From NCBI GenBank assembly GCA_964605645.1, contig CAZSDJ010000039.1, positions 1 through 14,586 on the forward strand: a stretch of 14,586 nt of DNA. The letters are read 5' to 3'. The notes beneath the pieces are model-generated. The model did not search any database. It saw only the letters and a program-made list of their open reading frames with translations, and was not told where the DNA came from. The position numbers were made by a program, and so were the translations under genes. The DNA comes from PXAH01 sp964605645 (GTDB taxonomy: Bacteria; Omnitrophota; Gorgyraeia; Duberdicusellales; 4484-171). Positions 6,574 to 14,586 of the stretch are shown piece by piece (within the stretch, counting starts at the first letter, position 1; every line of letters begins with the position of its first letter).

Positions 6574-9500
6574 TGTCCTACTTCAACCTCCCTGTACCTT
6601 TTTAACCCTGTCCCAGCTGGGATTAGATGGCCTACTATTACATTTTCTTTTAAACCTTTTAATGGATCGACCTTCCCTGCTGATGCAGCATCAGCTAAAA
6701 TCCTAGTTGTTTCCTGAAAACTGGCAGCAGAAATAAAACTCTTTGTACTCAAAGAAGCCTTGGTTATCCCTAGCAACATCGGCTTCGCTGTAGCAGGTTT
6801 TTGGCCTTTTTTAATAATAGCTTCGTTAGTTTTTCGAAAATCCCACTTATCAACCCCTTCATCAGGTAGATAATCACTGTCCCCGGGATCAACTATTTTT
6901 ACTTTTTTCAGCATTTCTCGGATAATTACTTCAATATGCTTATCATTTATTCTTACACCTTGCAGGCGATAAATTTCTTGTACTTCATTTACCAGATAAC
7001 TTTGTAAAACTTTGTCCCCGCAAACACTTAAAATATCTTGTAATACAACCGGCCCTTCTGTAAGTTGCTGCCCGGCAGTTACCTTATCCCCCCGATAAAC
7101 AATAGGGTGGGTCCCGGTAGGAATTTTATATTCACTACTCATCCCGGTAGGACTGCGAACGATAACTTTTCGTTGGCCTTTTTTCTCTGTAAATTCTACA
7201 AATCCATCAATTTCACTAATTATTGCCGGATTTTTCGGGCGTCTCGCTTCAAAAAGTTCAGCTACCCGCGGCAAGCCACCGGTAATATCTCTAGTTTTTT
7301 CAACTAAACGAGGTGTCTTTGCAATCACATCACCGGCCTCAACCAACGCACCTTCTTCAAGCATGATATGAGCTCCGGTAGGTAAAGGGTAGATGCCTAA
7401 CACCTCTTCTTCAGAATTTTCTGATACGATTAATATTTGAGGATGATAATCAGCTTTAAATTCGACAACTACTCTTTCTTTTCTTCCGGTCGCCGCATTC
7501 ATTTCTTCTTGGATAGTCATTTTATCAATGATATCTTCATATTTTATTTTTCCTTTTACCTCCGAAAGAATCGGCGAGGAAAATGGATCCCACCTCACAA
7601 AAGTTTTTCCTTTCGCAACTTCATTACCTTCCGGAACTAAAATAAAAGCTCCGTGGGGAACCGGATTTCTTTGCAATTCAATACCCTGCTTATCGTTAAG
7701 GCTAATCATCCCATTTCTGTTTAACACCACAAACTGATCACCTTTTTCAACTACTCTCAGGTTGTGAAATTTAATTGTTCCCTTGTTTCTGGCTTTTATA
7801 AAAGCACGTTCAGCAACCCGCGAAGCAGTCCCCCCGATATGAAAAGTTCTCATCGTAAGCTGTGTGCCCGGTTCACCGATTGATTGAGCTGCAATTACGC
7901 CTACGGCCTCGCCCACTTCAACTAATTTTCGGGTAGCTAGATTACGCCCGTAACACTTCGCGCATACCCCCCGCTCTGCTTCACAGGTAAGCACACTTCT
8001 TATTCTTATTTTTTCTAATCCTAATTTATCAATCTTATCGGCTTCTTCTTCTGACATCATTTCTCCGGCCTTAACTATAATTTCATCAGTAACGATATCT
8101 ACAATATTATCTACAGCAGTTCTTCCCACTATTCTTTCCTTTAAGGTTACAACTACTTCTTCACCTTCAACAATTTCAGCAACTGTAATTCCATTTACAG
8201 TTTTACAATCATCTTCAACGATTATTACCTCTTGTGAAACATCTACCAAGCGCCGGGTCAAGTATCCGGCATCAGCAGTTTTTAAAGCTGTATCGGCTAA
8301 ACCTTTTCGTGCTCCGTGGGTAGAAATAAAATATTCAAGTGCAGACAAGCCTTCTTTAAAATTTGAAGTTATCGGAATTTCAATAATTTCACCTGACGGC
8401 TTAGCCATCAACCCCCGCATCCCGGCCAACTGCCTTACCTGCAATTTTGAACCCCGCGCGCCTGAATCAGCCATCATAAAAACCGGATTAAACTTACTCA
8501 GATTGTTAAACACTAAATCTGTAACTTTATCAGTAGTTCTAGTCCAAATATCAATAATCTTATTATGGCGTTCCCGTTGAGTAATAATCCCTCTTTTATA
8601 CTGGCTTTCGACTTTTGCCAACTGTTTGTTAGCCTCTTCGATTGTTTCGTATTTTTGTTTAGGAACTTCTAAGTCATTACTGGAAACACTTATACCGCCT
8701 AAAGTCGCATACTCAAAACCTAAATCTTTAATTTTATCAAGCAGTTCGATAACTGCATGATGGCCAAATTGATCATAACAATCATCAATGATTTTCGATA
8801 TTTTCTGCTTATCCAACAACTCATTAACAAATCTAAAATCTTTAGGTAAGACTCGATTGAATATAACTCTGCCAACTGTTGTTTTAATAAATTTATTTCC
8901 ACTGCTTCTTTTTAAGAAAAATTTAATTTTTGTCAATAGCTCTACCTCTTCATCTTGATAGGCAGTTACTACTTCATCTGAACTGCCAAAAGTAATCCCT
9001 TCTCCTTTGCCGCCGTCTTTTTCAGTAGTTAGATAACGGCAGCCGATAACCATATCTTGGGAAGGGACAATAACCGGCCGTGAATCAGAAGGAGAAAAAA
9101 TATTATTAACCGACAACATCAATAATTTCGCTTCTGACTGAGCTTCCAAAGATAAAGGCAGATGCACTGCCATCTGGTCACCATCAAAATCAGCATTAAA
9201 AGGCGCACAAACCAGCGGATGCAACTTAATTGCTTTTCCTTCTACCAAAGTAGGGTAAAAAGCTTGAATTCCGAGACGATGCAAAGTAGGGGCTCTATTT
9301 AATAAAACAGGATGCCCCTTAATTACATCTTCTAATATATCCCAAACCTCGATGCGGGCTCTTTCTACCATGCGGCGAGCACCACGGATTGTATGGACAA
9401 ACCCTTTTTCTCGTAATTTTTTGATAATAAACGGCTCGACTAATTCCAGGGCCATCTCTTTTGGTAATCCACACTGATGTAGTTTTAAATCAGGGCCTAC

Positions 9501-10538
9501 CACAATAACGCTGCGGCCTGAATAATCCACCCGTTTTCCTAATAAATTTTGTCGAAAGCGGCCTTGTTTGCCTTTAAGCATATCAGAAAGGCTTTTCAGC
9601 GGCCTGTTTTGAGGCCCCATCACCGGCCTGCCGTGACGTCCATTTTCTAAAACAGCATCAACAGCTTCCTGAAGCATCCTTTTTTCGTTACGAATAATTA
9701 TCTCCGGCGCTCCCAAAGAAATTAATTTTTTCAAACGATTGTTTCTGTTGATAACTCTGCGATAAAGGTCATTTAAATCAGAAGAAGCAAATCTTCCCCC
9801 TTCCAGCGGCACCAACGGGCGTAAATCAGGCGGGATAACCGGTAAAATACTTAATACCATCCACTCCGGTTTATTGCCGGAACGACGCAGATCCTCTACA
9901 ATCTTTAGGCGTTTTAATAATCTTTTATTGGCCGATTTTTTAGTTTTGGCAAGTTTTTTTCTGATAGTTTTGCTTACTTTAGCTAAATCTAAATTTTTAA
10001 GAATTTCGCGAATAGCTTCGGCGCCAATCATTATTTTTACTTCCGGGCCGTATTCTTTCTGAGCCTCCAAATATTCTTCTTGACTGAGAAGCTGCTGTTC
10101 TTTTAATTTTGAAGAACCCGGATCAACAACCACGTATTCTTCATAATAAATAACTTTTTCTAATTGCTTAATGCTTAAATCTAAAATAGCTCCTAAACGG
10201 GAAGGTAATACTTTAAAAAACCAAATATGAGTAACCGGTGTAGCTAAATCAATGTGCCCCATTCTCTGACGCCGTACCGATGAATGGAGAACCTCAACTC
10301 CGCAGCGATTACACTTTGTCCCTTTAAATTTTATCCCTTTCAACTTACCGCAATGGCATTCCCAATCTTTAGCGGGGCCAAAAATTCTTTCGCAAAAAAG
10401 GCCGTCTTTTTCCGGTTTAAGTGTTCTGTAATTAAGAGTTTCCGCCTTCTTAACCTCACCGGAAGTCCAACTCCGCATTACTTCGTTTGAAGCCATTTTT
10501 ACGCTTATTCGATCAAAAAAACCTACTTCTTCTATCAT
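6561..10538 (-). CDS. rpoC: DNA-directed RNA polymerase subunit beta'
   Basis: This is the largest core polymerase subunit; it holds the catalytic magnesium and, with beta, forms the active-site cleft. In the 1325-aa product the first zinc site has Cys61, 63, 76 and 79. The catalytic NADFDGDQM motif is at 448-456 (Asp450, 452, 454). The bridge helix (YFISTHGARKGLADTALKTA) spans about 736-768, and the second zinc site has Cys778, 852, 859 and 862. The trigger loop begins at GEPGTQLTMRTFHIGG (888-903) and resumes at TRDITGGLPRVAELFEARR (1082-1100). The roughly 170 residues between match the E. coli SI3 insertion in position and wording (for example WDPFSSPILSEVKG). The ATG overlaps the rpoB stop (ATGA) and has AGGAG 5 nt upstream. 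The 3' end overlaps rpsL. Confidence 0.98.
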   Translation of the reverse strand: MIEEVGFFDRISVKMASNEVMRSWTSGEVKKAETLNYRTLKPEKDGLFCERIFGPAKDWECHCGKLKGIKFKGTKCNRCGVEVLHSSVRRQRMGHIDLATPVTHIWFFKVLPSRLGAILDLSIKQLEKVIYYEEYVVVDPGSSKLKEQQLLSQEEYLEAQKEYGPEVKIMIGAEAIREILKNLDLAKVSKTIRKKLAKTKKSANKRLLKRLKIVEDLRRSGNKPEWMVLSILPVIPPDLRPLVPLEGGRFASSDLNDLYRRVINRNNRLKKLISLGAPEIIIRNEKRMLQEAVDAVLENGRHGRPVMGPQNRPLKSLSDMLKGKQGRFRQNLLGKRVDYSGRSVIVVGPDLKLHQCGLPKEMALELVEPFIIKKLREKGFVHTIRGARRMVERARIEVWDILEDVIKGHPVLLNRAPTLHRLGIQAFYPTLVEGKAIKLHPLVCAPFNADFDGDQMAVHLPLSLEAQSEAKLLMLSVNNIFSPSDSRPVIVPSQDMVIGCRYLTTEKDGGKGEGITFGSSDEVVTAYQDEEVELLTKIKFFLKRSSGNKFIKTTVGRVIFNRVLPKDFRFVNELLDKQKISKIIDDCYDQFGHHAVIELLDKIKDLGFEYATLGGISVSSNDLEVPKQKYETIEEANKQLAKVESQYKRGIITQRERHNKIIDIWTRTTDKVTDLVFNNLSKFNPVFMMADSGARGSKLQVRQLAGMRGLMAKPSGEIIEIPITSNFKEGLSALEYFISTHGARKGLADTALKTADAGYLTRRLVDVSQEVIIVEDDCKTVNGITVAEIVEGEEVVVTLKERIVGRTAVDNIVDIVTDEIIVKAGEMMSEEEADKIDKLGLEKIRIRSVLTCEAERGVCAKCYGRNLATRKLVEVGEAVGVIAAQSIGEPGTQLTMRTFHIGGTASRVAERAFIKARNKGTIKFHNLRVVEKGDQFVVLNRNGMISLNDKQGIELQRNPVPHGAFILVPEGNEVAKGKTFVRWDPFSSPILSEVKGKIKYEDIIDKMTIQEEMNAATGRKERVVVEFKADYHPQILIVSENSEEEVLGIYPLPTGAHIMLEEGALVEAGDVIAKTPRLVEKTRDITGGLPRVAELFEARRPKNPAIISEIDGFVEFTEKKGQRKVIVRSPTGMSSEYKIPTGTHPIVYRGDKVTAGQQLTEGPVVLQDILSVCGDKVLQSYLVNEVQEIYRLQGVRINDKHIEVIIREMLKKVKIVDPGDSDYLPDEGVDKWDFRKTNEAIIKKGQKPATAKPMLLGITKASLSTKSFISAASFQETTRILADAASAGKVDPLKGLKENVIVGHLIPAGTGLKRYREVEVGQCQQ

Positions 10539-13500
10539 GCTTTCTCCTTTTCTGCTCTAATATCTAAACAAAGCCCCTGAAGTTCCTTCACTAAAACGTT
10601 AAAAGATTCAGGGACCGAAGGCCTAAATTTTTGTTCACCGCGCACTATCGCCTCATAAATTCTGGTTCTTCCTTCTACGTCATCACTTTTTACAGTAAGC
10701 ATTTCTTGTAAGGTAAAAGCTGCTCCGTAAGCTTCCAGCGCCCAAACTTCCATTTCGCCAAAGCGTTGCCCGCCAAACTGAGCTTTCCCGCCCAATGGCT
10801 GTTGGGTAATTAATGAATAAGGGCCAATCGCACGAGCGTGTATTTTTTCATCAACCATATGAATTAGCTTCATGATATACATATAGCCGACCCCCACTTT
10901 CTGGGCAAATCTTTTGCCCGTATGGCCATCGTACAATACAACTTTACCATCTTCCGGTAAATTTGCTTTTCTAAACAATTCTTTTATATCTTCGAAAATA
11001 GCACCGTCAAAAACAGGAGTCTCAACTCTAATCCCCAATTTTTTTGCGGCCCAACCTAAATGCATCTCCATCAATTGCCCAACATTCATTCGTGAAGGAA
11101 CCCCTAACGGATTCAGCAAGATATCCATTGGAGTGCCGTCTTCTAAGTACGGCATATCTTCTTCCGGTAAAACTTTTGAGATAACACCTTTATTTCCGTG
11201 CCGGCCGGATAATTTATCACCGGCTGAAATTTTACGTTTAATAGCTACAAATACTACGATTCTTTTTAAGACACCGGCTTTTAATTCATCACCCTTTTTA
11301 ACTTTTGATAATTCCAAATCTTTTTCCATCATCAATTCATCATATCTTTGGTCATATAAATTAACCATCGTGTTCGCTTCTTCATTGTCCTGCCAATCAC
11401 GGGCTTTGATTTTACTTTCCGGTTTCCCTAAAATAGTACTCAATCGTTTTATTTTTTCTTTTTCTAATATTACTTTTTCTTCTTCATAATATTGTTCAAT
11501 TTCTTGAGTTCTTTTTAATTCTAAACTTTTTTGTTTTTTTGACCGCCGGCCCCTCTCTTTTCGTTGAAAAATTTCTACATTAGTTACAATGCCTTTGATC
11601 CCCGGCGGAATCCTCAACGAGCTATCTTTAACATCAGCTGCTTTCTCGCCAAAAATAGCCCTCAGCAGCCTTTCCTCCGGTGATAATTCTTTTTCCGTTT
11701 TCGGAGTAACCCTGCCTACTAAAATATCATCAGAAACTACTTCAGCACCAACTCGGACAATCCCTTCTGAATCTAAGTCACTTAAAGCTTCTTCGCCCAC
11801 ATTAGGGATATCACGAGTAATTTCCTCGTTCCCTAATCTGGTTTCCCTAGCTTCAATTTCAAATTTTTCAATATGGATAGATGTAAGTACATCGTCTTTG
11901 ACTAACCTTTCACTGATAACTATTGCATCTTCAAAATTATATCCTCGCCAAGGGATGAATCCGATCAAAAGGTTAGTGCCCAGGGCGATGTCTCCTTCTT
12001 TAGTAGCTATCCCGTCAGCGATAATATCTCCTCTTTTGATACTTTGTCCTTTTTTAACTAACGGAGTTTGATTTATGCAAGTATTGGCATTGGTGCGATA
12101 GAATTTCTTCAACTTATAAGTATAATTGTTTATTTTTATCGAGGAACTATCCACTGTTACGACCTCGCCGCCTTCTTCTGCCACAACAGCAGCTCCACTA
12201 TCTTTTGCAACTTTTTGTTCTAAGCCGGTACCGGCCAAAGGAGCCTCCGGAAAAAGTAAAGGCACTGCTTGGCGCTGCATATTGGAACCCATTAAAGCCC
12301 GATTAGCATCGTCATGCTCCAGGAAAGGGATTAGTGATGATGAAACAGACATAATTTGCTGAGCTGAAACATCAATATACTGAAGTTGCTTTGGTGAAAC
12401 TTTAGGAAAATTACCCTTAAAGCGAGCATAAATTTCTGAATCTAAAATCTTCCCATTTTCGTCTATATTAGAAGTTATTTGGCCAATCATTTTATTTTCT
12501 TCAACGTCACTGGATAAATATTCAATTTTATTTTTTATTTTGCCATCTACAACCAGTCGATACGGCGTAGTAAGAAATCCCATAGGATCAATCTTGGCGT
12601 AAGTAGTTAAAGAGGTAAGCAGCCCGATATTTGCCCCTTCCGGAGTTTCAATCGGACAAACTTTGCCGTAATGAGTAGGATGAACATCTCTTACCTCAAA
12701 ACCGGCTCTTTCCCGCGAAAGGCCGCCCGGGCCCATTGCTGACAATCTTCTTTTATGAGTCATTTCCGCTATCGGATTAGTCTGATCCATAAATTGCGAC
12801 AAAGGCGAACGAGCAAAAAAATCTTTGACCTGGGTAGAAAAAGCTTTTGAATTAATAAGATGTTGAATAGAAAAATCTCCCGAAGAAATTAAAGAATATC
12901 GTTCGGTGAAGGTTCTCTCTACCCGCAATAAACCAATCCTGATTTGATGCTGAAGCAGCTCACCAATTAATTTTACTCTGCGGTTTGATAAATGATCGAT
13001 ATCATCAGTATCTTTTTTACCGGCTTTTACTTCAAGAAGATGCTTGATAGCTGCAATCATTGTTTCTAAATCAAGAGTCCGCTTAGATAGTCGGCTCTCC
13101 ATCCCCAATTTTTTATTCATCAGATATCTACCTACTCGGCCTAAATCATATCGCCTTGGATCAAGAAACATCCGGCTAAATACTTCTTTAGCTACTTCCA
13201 ACGCAATCGGTTCAGTGGGACGCATTTTCTTATAAAATTCTAAGTAGGCCTCATCAGTATTTGTGGTTAAATCTTTTTTAACAGTATTTACTATTTCCGG
13301 ATAAGGCTTATCGAAAAAATGTTTATATATTTCATCACTAGTTGATAAGCCCATAATTCGTAAAATCTGGGTTGCCGGAAAAGTTTTTTTTCTGTCCACA
13401 ACAGCAGTTATGGTATCAGCCACATCGGCTCTAAATTCTAACCAATAACCTCGATAAGGGATCATCCGGGCAAAATAAATACGCTTACCGGCAGCATGTA

Positions 13501-13957
13501 ATTGTTCTTCAAAGAATATCCCGGGTGATCTCTGCAACTGACTAATTATCGCCCTTTCATCCCCGTTGACAATAAAAGAAGCGATAGGTGTCATCAGGGG
13601 TATTTCTCCTAAATAAATTTCTTGTTCGCGAATATCCGCAAAAAGGCCAACCAGCCGCAGGCGCACTCTCAACGAAGAAGAATAAGTCTGTGATCTTCTT
13701 TTACATTCTTCAATCGTGTAGCGAGGCCTACTCAAACTATATGATACAAATTCTAAGCGGCATTGCTGGTCAGGGCTTTCCATCGGAAACACTTCCTGCA
13801 ATATTTCTTGCAACCCTGTTTTTTTTCGTTTTTCCGGCAAAATATTTGCTTGCAAGAACTCTTTATAAGAACGCAGTTGATGGCCCAGTAGATTGGCCAT
13901 AGGAAGATTGTTTTTGATTTTAGCAAACGAACACTTTTTACTTTTCTTCAAAATCAT
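10535..13957 (-). CDS. rpoB: DNA-directed RNA polymerase subunit beta
   Basis: Beta forms the other half of the polymerase cleft and the rifampicin pocket. The 1140-aa product is shorter than E. coli (1342) because SI1 is absent around residue 215-240, and the SI2 position holds only a charged, probably helical linker (about 797-895). Conserved landmarks are DERAIISQLQRSPG (133-146), the rifampicin cluster (382-412), RERAGFEVRDVHPTHYG (415-431), HDDANRALMGSNMQRQAV (548-565), GRHGNKGVIS (918-927) and the C-terminal GGKAQFGGQRFGEMEVWALEAYGA. GAGGAG lies only 1 nt before the ATG at 13957 but 7 nt before an in-frame TTG at 13951, so the real start may be that TTG. The outer ATG is listed. It follows rplL by 106 nt and is coupled to rpoC. 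Confidence 0.97.
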   Translation of the reverse strand: MILKKSKKCSFAKIKNNLPMANLLGHQLRSYKEFLQANILPEKRKKTGLQEILQEVFPMESPDQQCRLEFVSYSLSRPRYTIEECKRRSQTYSSSLRVRLRLVGLFADIREQEIYLGEIPLMTPIASFIVNGDERAIISQLQRSPGIFFEEQLHAAGKRIYFARMIPYRGYWLEFRADVADTITAVVDRKKTFPATQILRIMGLSTSDEIYKHFFDKPYPEIVNTVKKDLTTNTDEAYLEFYKKMRPTEPIALEVAKEVFSRMFLDPRRYDLGRVGRYLMNKKLGMESRLSKRTLDLETMIAAIKHLLEVKAGKKDTDDIDHLSNRRVKLIGELLQHQIRIGLLRVERTFTERYSLISSGDFSIQHLINSKAFSTQVKDFFARSPLSQFMDQTNPIAEMTHKRRLSAMGPGGLSRERAGFEVRDVHPTHYGKVCPIETPEGANIGLLTSLTTYAKIDPMGFLTTPYRLVVDGKIKNKIEYLSSDVEENKMIGQITSNIDENGKILDSEIYARFKGNFPKVSPKQLQYIDVSAQQIMSVSSSLIPFLEHDDANRALMGSNMQRQAVPLLFPEAPLAGTGLEQKVAKDSGAAVVAEEGGEVVTVDSSSIKINNYTYKLKKFYRTNANTCINQTPLVKKGQSIKRGDIIADGIATKEGDIALGTNLLIGFIPWRGYNFEDAIVISERLVKDDVLTSIHIEKFEIEARETRLGNEEITRDIPNVGEEALSDLDSEGIVRVGAEVVSDDILVGRVTPKTEKELSPEERLLRAIFGEKAADVKDSSLRIPPGIKGIVTNVEIFQRKERGRRSKKQKSLELKRTQEIEQYYEEEKVILEKEKIKRLSTILGKPESKIKARDWQDNEEANTMVNLYDQRYDELMMEKDLELSKVKKGDELKAGVLKRIVVFVAIKRKISAGDKLSGRHGNKGVISKVLPEEDMPYLEDGTPMDILLNPLGVPSRMNVGQLMEMHLGWAAKKLGIRVETPVFDGAIFEDIKELFRKANLPEDGKVVLYDGHTGKRFAQKVGVGYMYIMKLIHMVDEKIHARAIGPYSLITQQPLGGKAQFGGQRFGEMEVWALEAYGAAFTLQEMLTVKSDDVEGRTRIYEAIVRGEQKFRPSVPESFNVLVKELQGLCLDIRAEKEKA

Positions 13958-13958
13958 T

Positions 13959-13964
13959 CTCCTC
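13959..13964 (-). promoter_or_regulatory. Ribosome binding site of rpoB (decides start)
   Basis: GAGGAG is the only good anti-16S match in the rpoB leader. It leaves 1 nt to the ATG at 13957, too close for normal initiation, and 7 nt to the in-frame TTG at 13951. Position therefore favours TTG as the start, giving a product two residues shorter. Confidence 0.5.
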
Positions 13965-13970
13965 GTTTAA

Positions 13971-13998
13971 ATTCGTATTTCGTATTTAGTATTTAGTA
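13971..13998. repeat. Degenerate heptanucleotide repeat (rplL-rpoB spacer)
   Basis: Four consecutive 7-mers are seen on the plus strand: ATTCGTA, TTTCGTA, TTTAGTA, TTTAGTA. They match the core of the heptads at 2182-2223 near tuf. The rest of this 106-nt spacer (13958-14063) is AT-rich, without an ORF, a clear promoter or a terminator. In the transcript the tract lies about 13 nt upstream of the rpoB ATG, just beyond the ribosome site. Function unknown. Confidence 0.6.
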
Positions 13999-14063
13999 TA
14001 TTATTATCTAATTTTACGATATGCGACATACTATATATGGTATACGAAAAAAGCACATACCTG

Positions 14064-14441
14064 TTATTTCAGTTCTACTTTTGCACCGGCTTCTTCAAGC
14101 TTCTTCTTGATCGTTTCTGCTTCTTCTTTAGGGATATCTTCTTTTACTGCAGCCGGGGCTGAATCTACCAAACCTTTTGCTTCTTTAAGGCCCAGATCAG
14201 TGATCGCTCTTATCTCTTTAATTACGGCTATTTTATTCGAACCAACTTCGGTAAGATTAACCGTAAATTCTGTTTTTTCCTCTTCAGCTTCTCCCCCGCC
14301 TGCGGCTGCTGGTGCAGCAGCTGCTGCTACCGGAGCGCTTGCTTTTACATCAAACTTTTCTTCACAAGCTTTTACTAATTCGGAAAGTTCTAAAACTGTG
14401 AGTTCCTCCACCATTTTTAAAACATCTTCTACTTTAGACAT
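14064..14441 (-). CDS. rplL: 50S ribosomal protein L7/L12
   Basis: L7/L12 forms the multi-copy ribosomal stalk that recruits and activates translational GTPases such as the EF-Tu and EF-G encoded nearby. The 125-aa product has the expected layout. An N-terminal dimerisation helix pair (1-30, VEDVLKMVEELTVLELSELV) is followed by a flexible Ala/Gly-rich hinge (34-55) and a compact C-terminal domain (56-125) with KIAVIKEIRAITDLGLKEAKGLVDSAP, the factor-binding helix. The ATG at 14441 has AGGAGG 6 nt upstream. It precedes rpoB as in most bacteria, and rplJ is expected just outside the window. Its leader carries copy B of the palindromic element, whose end lies immediately before the ribosome site. 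Confidence 0.98.
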   Translation of the reverse strand: MSKVEDVLKMVEELTVLELSELVKACEEKFDVKASAPVAAAAAPAAAGGGEAEEEKTEFTVNLTEVGSNKIAVIKEIRAITDLGLKEAKGLVDSAPAAVKEDIPKEEAETIKKKLEEAGAKVELK

Positions 14442-14455
14442 CTTCTCCCTCCTTT

Positions 14456-14586
14456 AATGAGACTTATATTTTTTCCTGGGTCTCTAGTTTAAAAAATATT
14501 TAGTCGAATTAAATCCTTAACATTTTGCCAGGGCGTCAATTGCAGGGCAAAAAGTCAAGGGTCAAATTCAGCCATACTCTTGACAG
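14456..14586. repeat. Palindromic intergenic element, copy B (leader of rplL, runs off window)
   Basis: This shares ordered blocks with copy A at 1597-1718. They are AATGAGACTTA (14456-14466); a shared T/A-rich block containing TTTAAAAAA and TAGTCGAATT, whose offset from the left end differs by only 1 nt between copies; CCTT(A/G)ACA; and GTCAAGGGTC(A/T)AATTCA (14554-14570). The core stem pairs 14515-14529 with 14546-14560 (13 of 15 pairs) around a 16-nt loop, longer than in copy A. A small extra stem, GAGAC (14459-14463) with GTCTC (14480-14484), lies next to the rplL ribosome site. The right terminus differs from A or lies outside the window, so the full length is unknown. No ORF is seen in it. 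Confidence 0.68.

Noticed and set aside
10914..11489. A 191-codon plus-strand open frame inside rpoB (and another of 160 codons at 11589-12071)
   Set aside because: Both lie fully antisense to a strongly conserved, intact rpoB, have low-complexity Ser/Phe/Ile-rich translations, and show no ribosome site or known family motif. They are shadows of the coding strand.
14107..14457. A 116-codon plus-strand frame opposite rplL, rich in Ala and Ser
   Set aside because: It is the antisense of the Ala-rich L7/L12 hinge; GC-richer codons there remove stops. No independent support.
1597..14586. CRISPR array or defence-type system suggested by the repeated palindromes
   Set aside because: The repeats are single copies in separate spacers with no regular repeat-spacer structure and no cas, toxin-antitoxin or nuclease gene nearby; all genes are core translation or transcription genes.

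Overview
The window is a solid block of core gene-expression genes, all on the minus strand, so transcription runs from high to low coordinates. In that order it holds rplL (ribosomal protein L7/L12), rpoB and rpoC (RNA polymerase beta and beta'), rpsL (S12), rpsG (S7), fusA (EF-G), tuf (EF-Tu), rpsJ (S10), rplC (L3), rplD (L4) and the first 90 codons of rplW (L23), which runs off the left edge. The clusters known separately in Escherichia coli as the rif (rplL-rpoBC), str (rpsL-rpsG-fusA-tuf) and S10 operons are here one uninterrupted same-strand array. rplJ would be expected just beyond the right edge and rplB beyond the left; this is inference.

Organism: an AT-rich bacterium, not an archaeon. 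RpoC carries a long insertion inside the trigger loop that aligns with E. coli SI3, which argues against Firmicutes and Actinobacteria and for a Gram-negative-type lineage. RpoB (1140 aa) lacks the E. coli SI1 insertion. Overall impression is an uncultured lineage such as Omnitrophota, Elusimicrobiota or a PVC-related group. This is a weak inference from gene style and spacer repeats; a marker tree would settle it.

Gene junctions: most are tight. rpoB/rpoC share an ATGA overlap, rpsL starts inside the 3' end of rpoC, rplW starts inside the end of rplD, and the fusA-tuf and rpsG-fusA spacers are about 30 nt. No spacer exceeds 200 nt, no gene outside the core set is present, and I see no convincing sigma70-type promoter or intrinsic terminator. 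The array could be read as one or a few long transcripts.

The unusual content is in the five longer spacers. (1) The rpsJ-rplC spacer and the leader of rplL hold two diverged copies of one palindromic element of about 120-130 bp, in the same orientation relative to the downstream gene. (2) The rpsL-rpsG spacer holds a REP-like palindrome (GTCATTGCGAGG core). (3) The tuf-rpsJ and rplL-rpoB spacers each hold a degenerate 7-bp periodic repeat (TTTCGNA/TTTAGTA). (4) The tuf-rpsJ spacer also has three competing complementary segments that could form alternative hairpins ahead of the S10 genes. Together these suggest that spacers inside an essential operon have been colonised by small repeats, possibly with effects on mRNA structure. 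No new enzymatic or defence system is visible; the coding content is ordinary.
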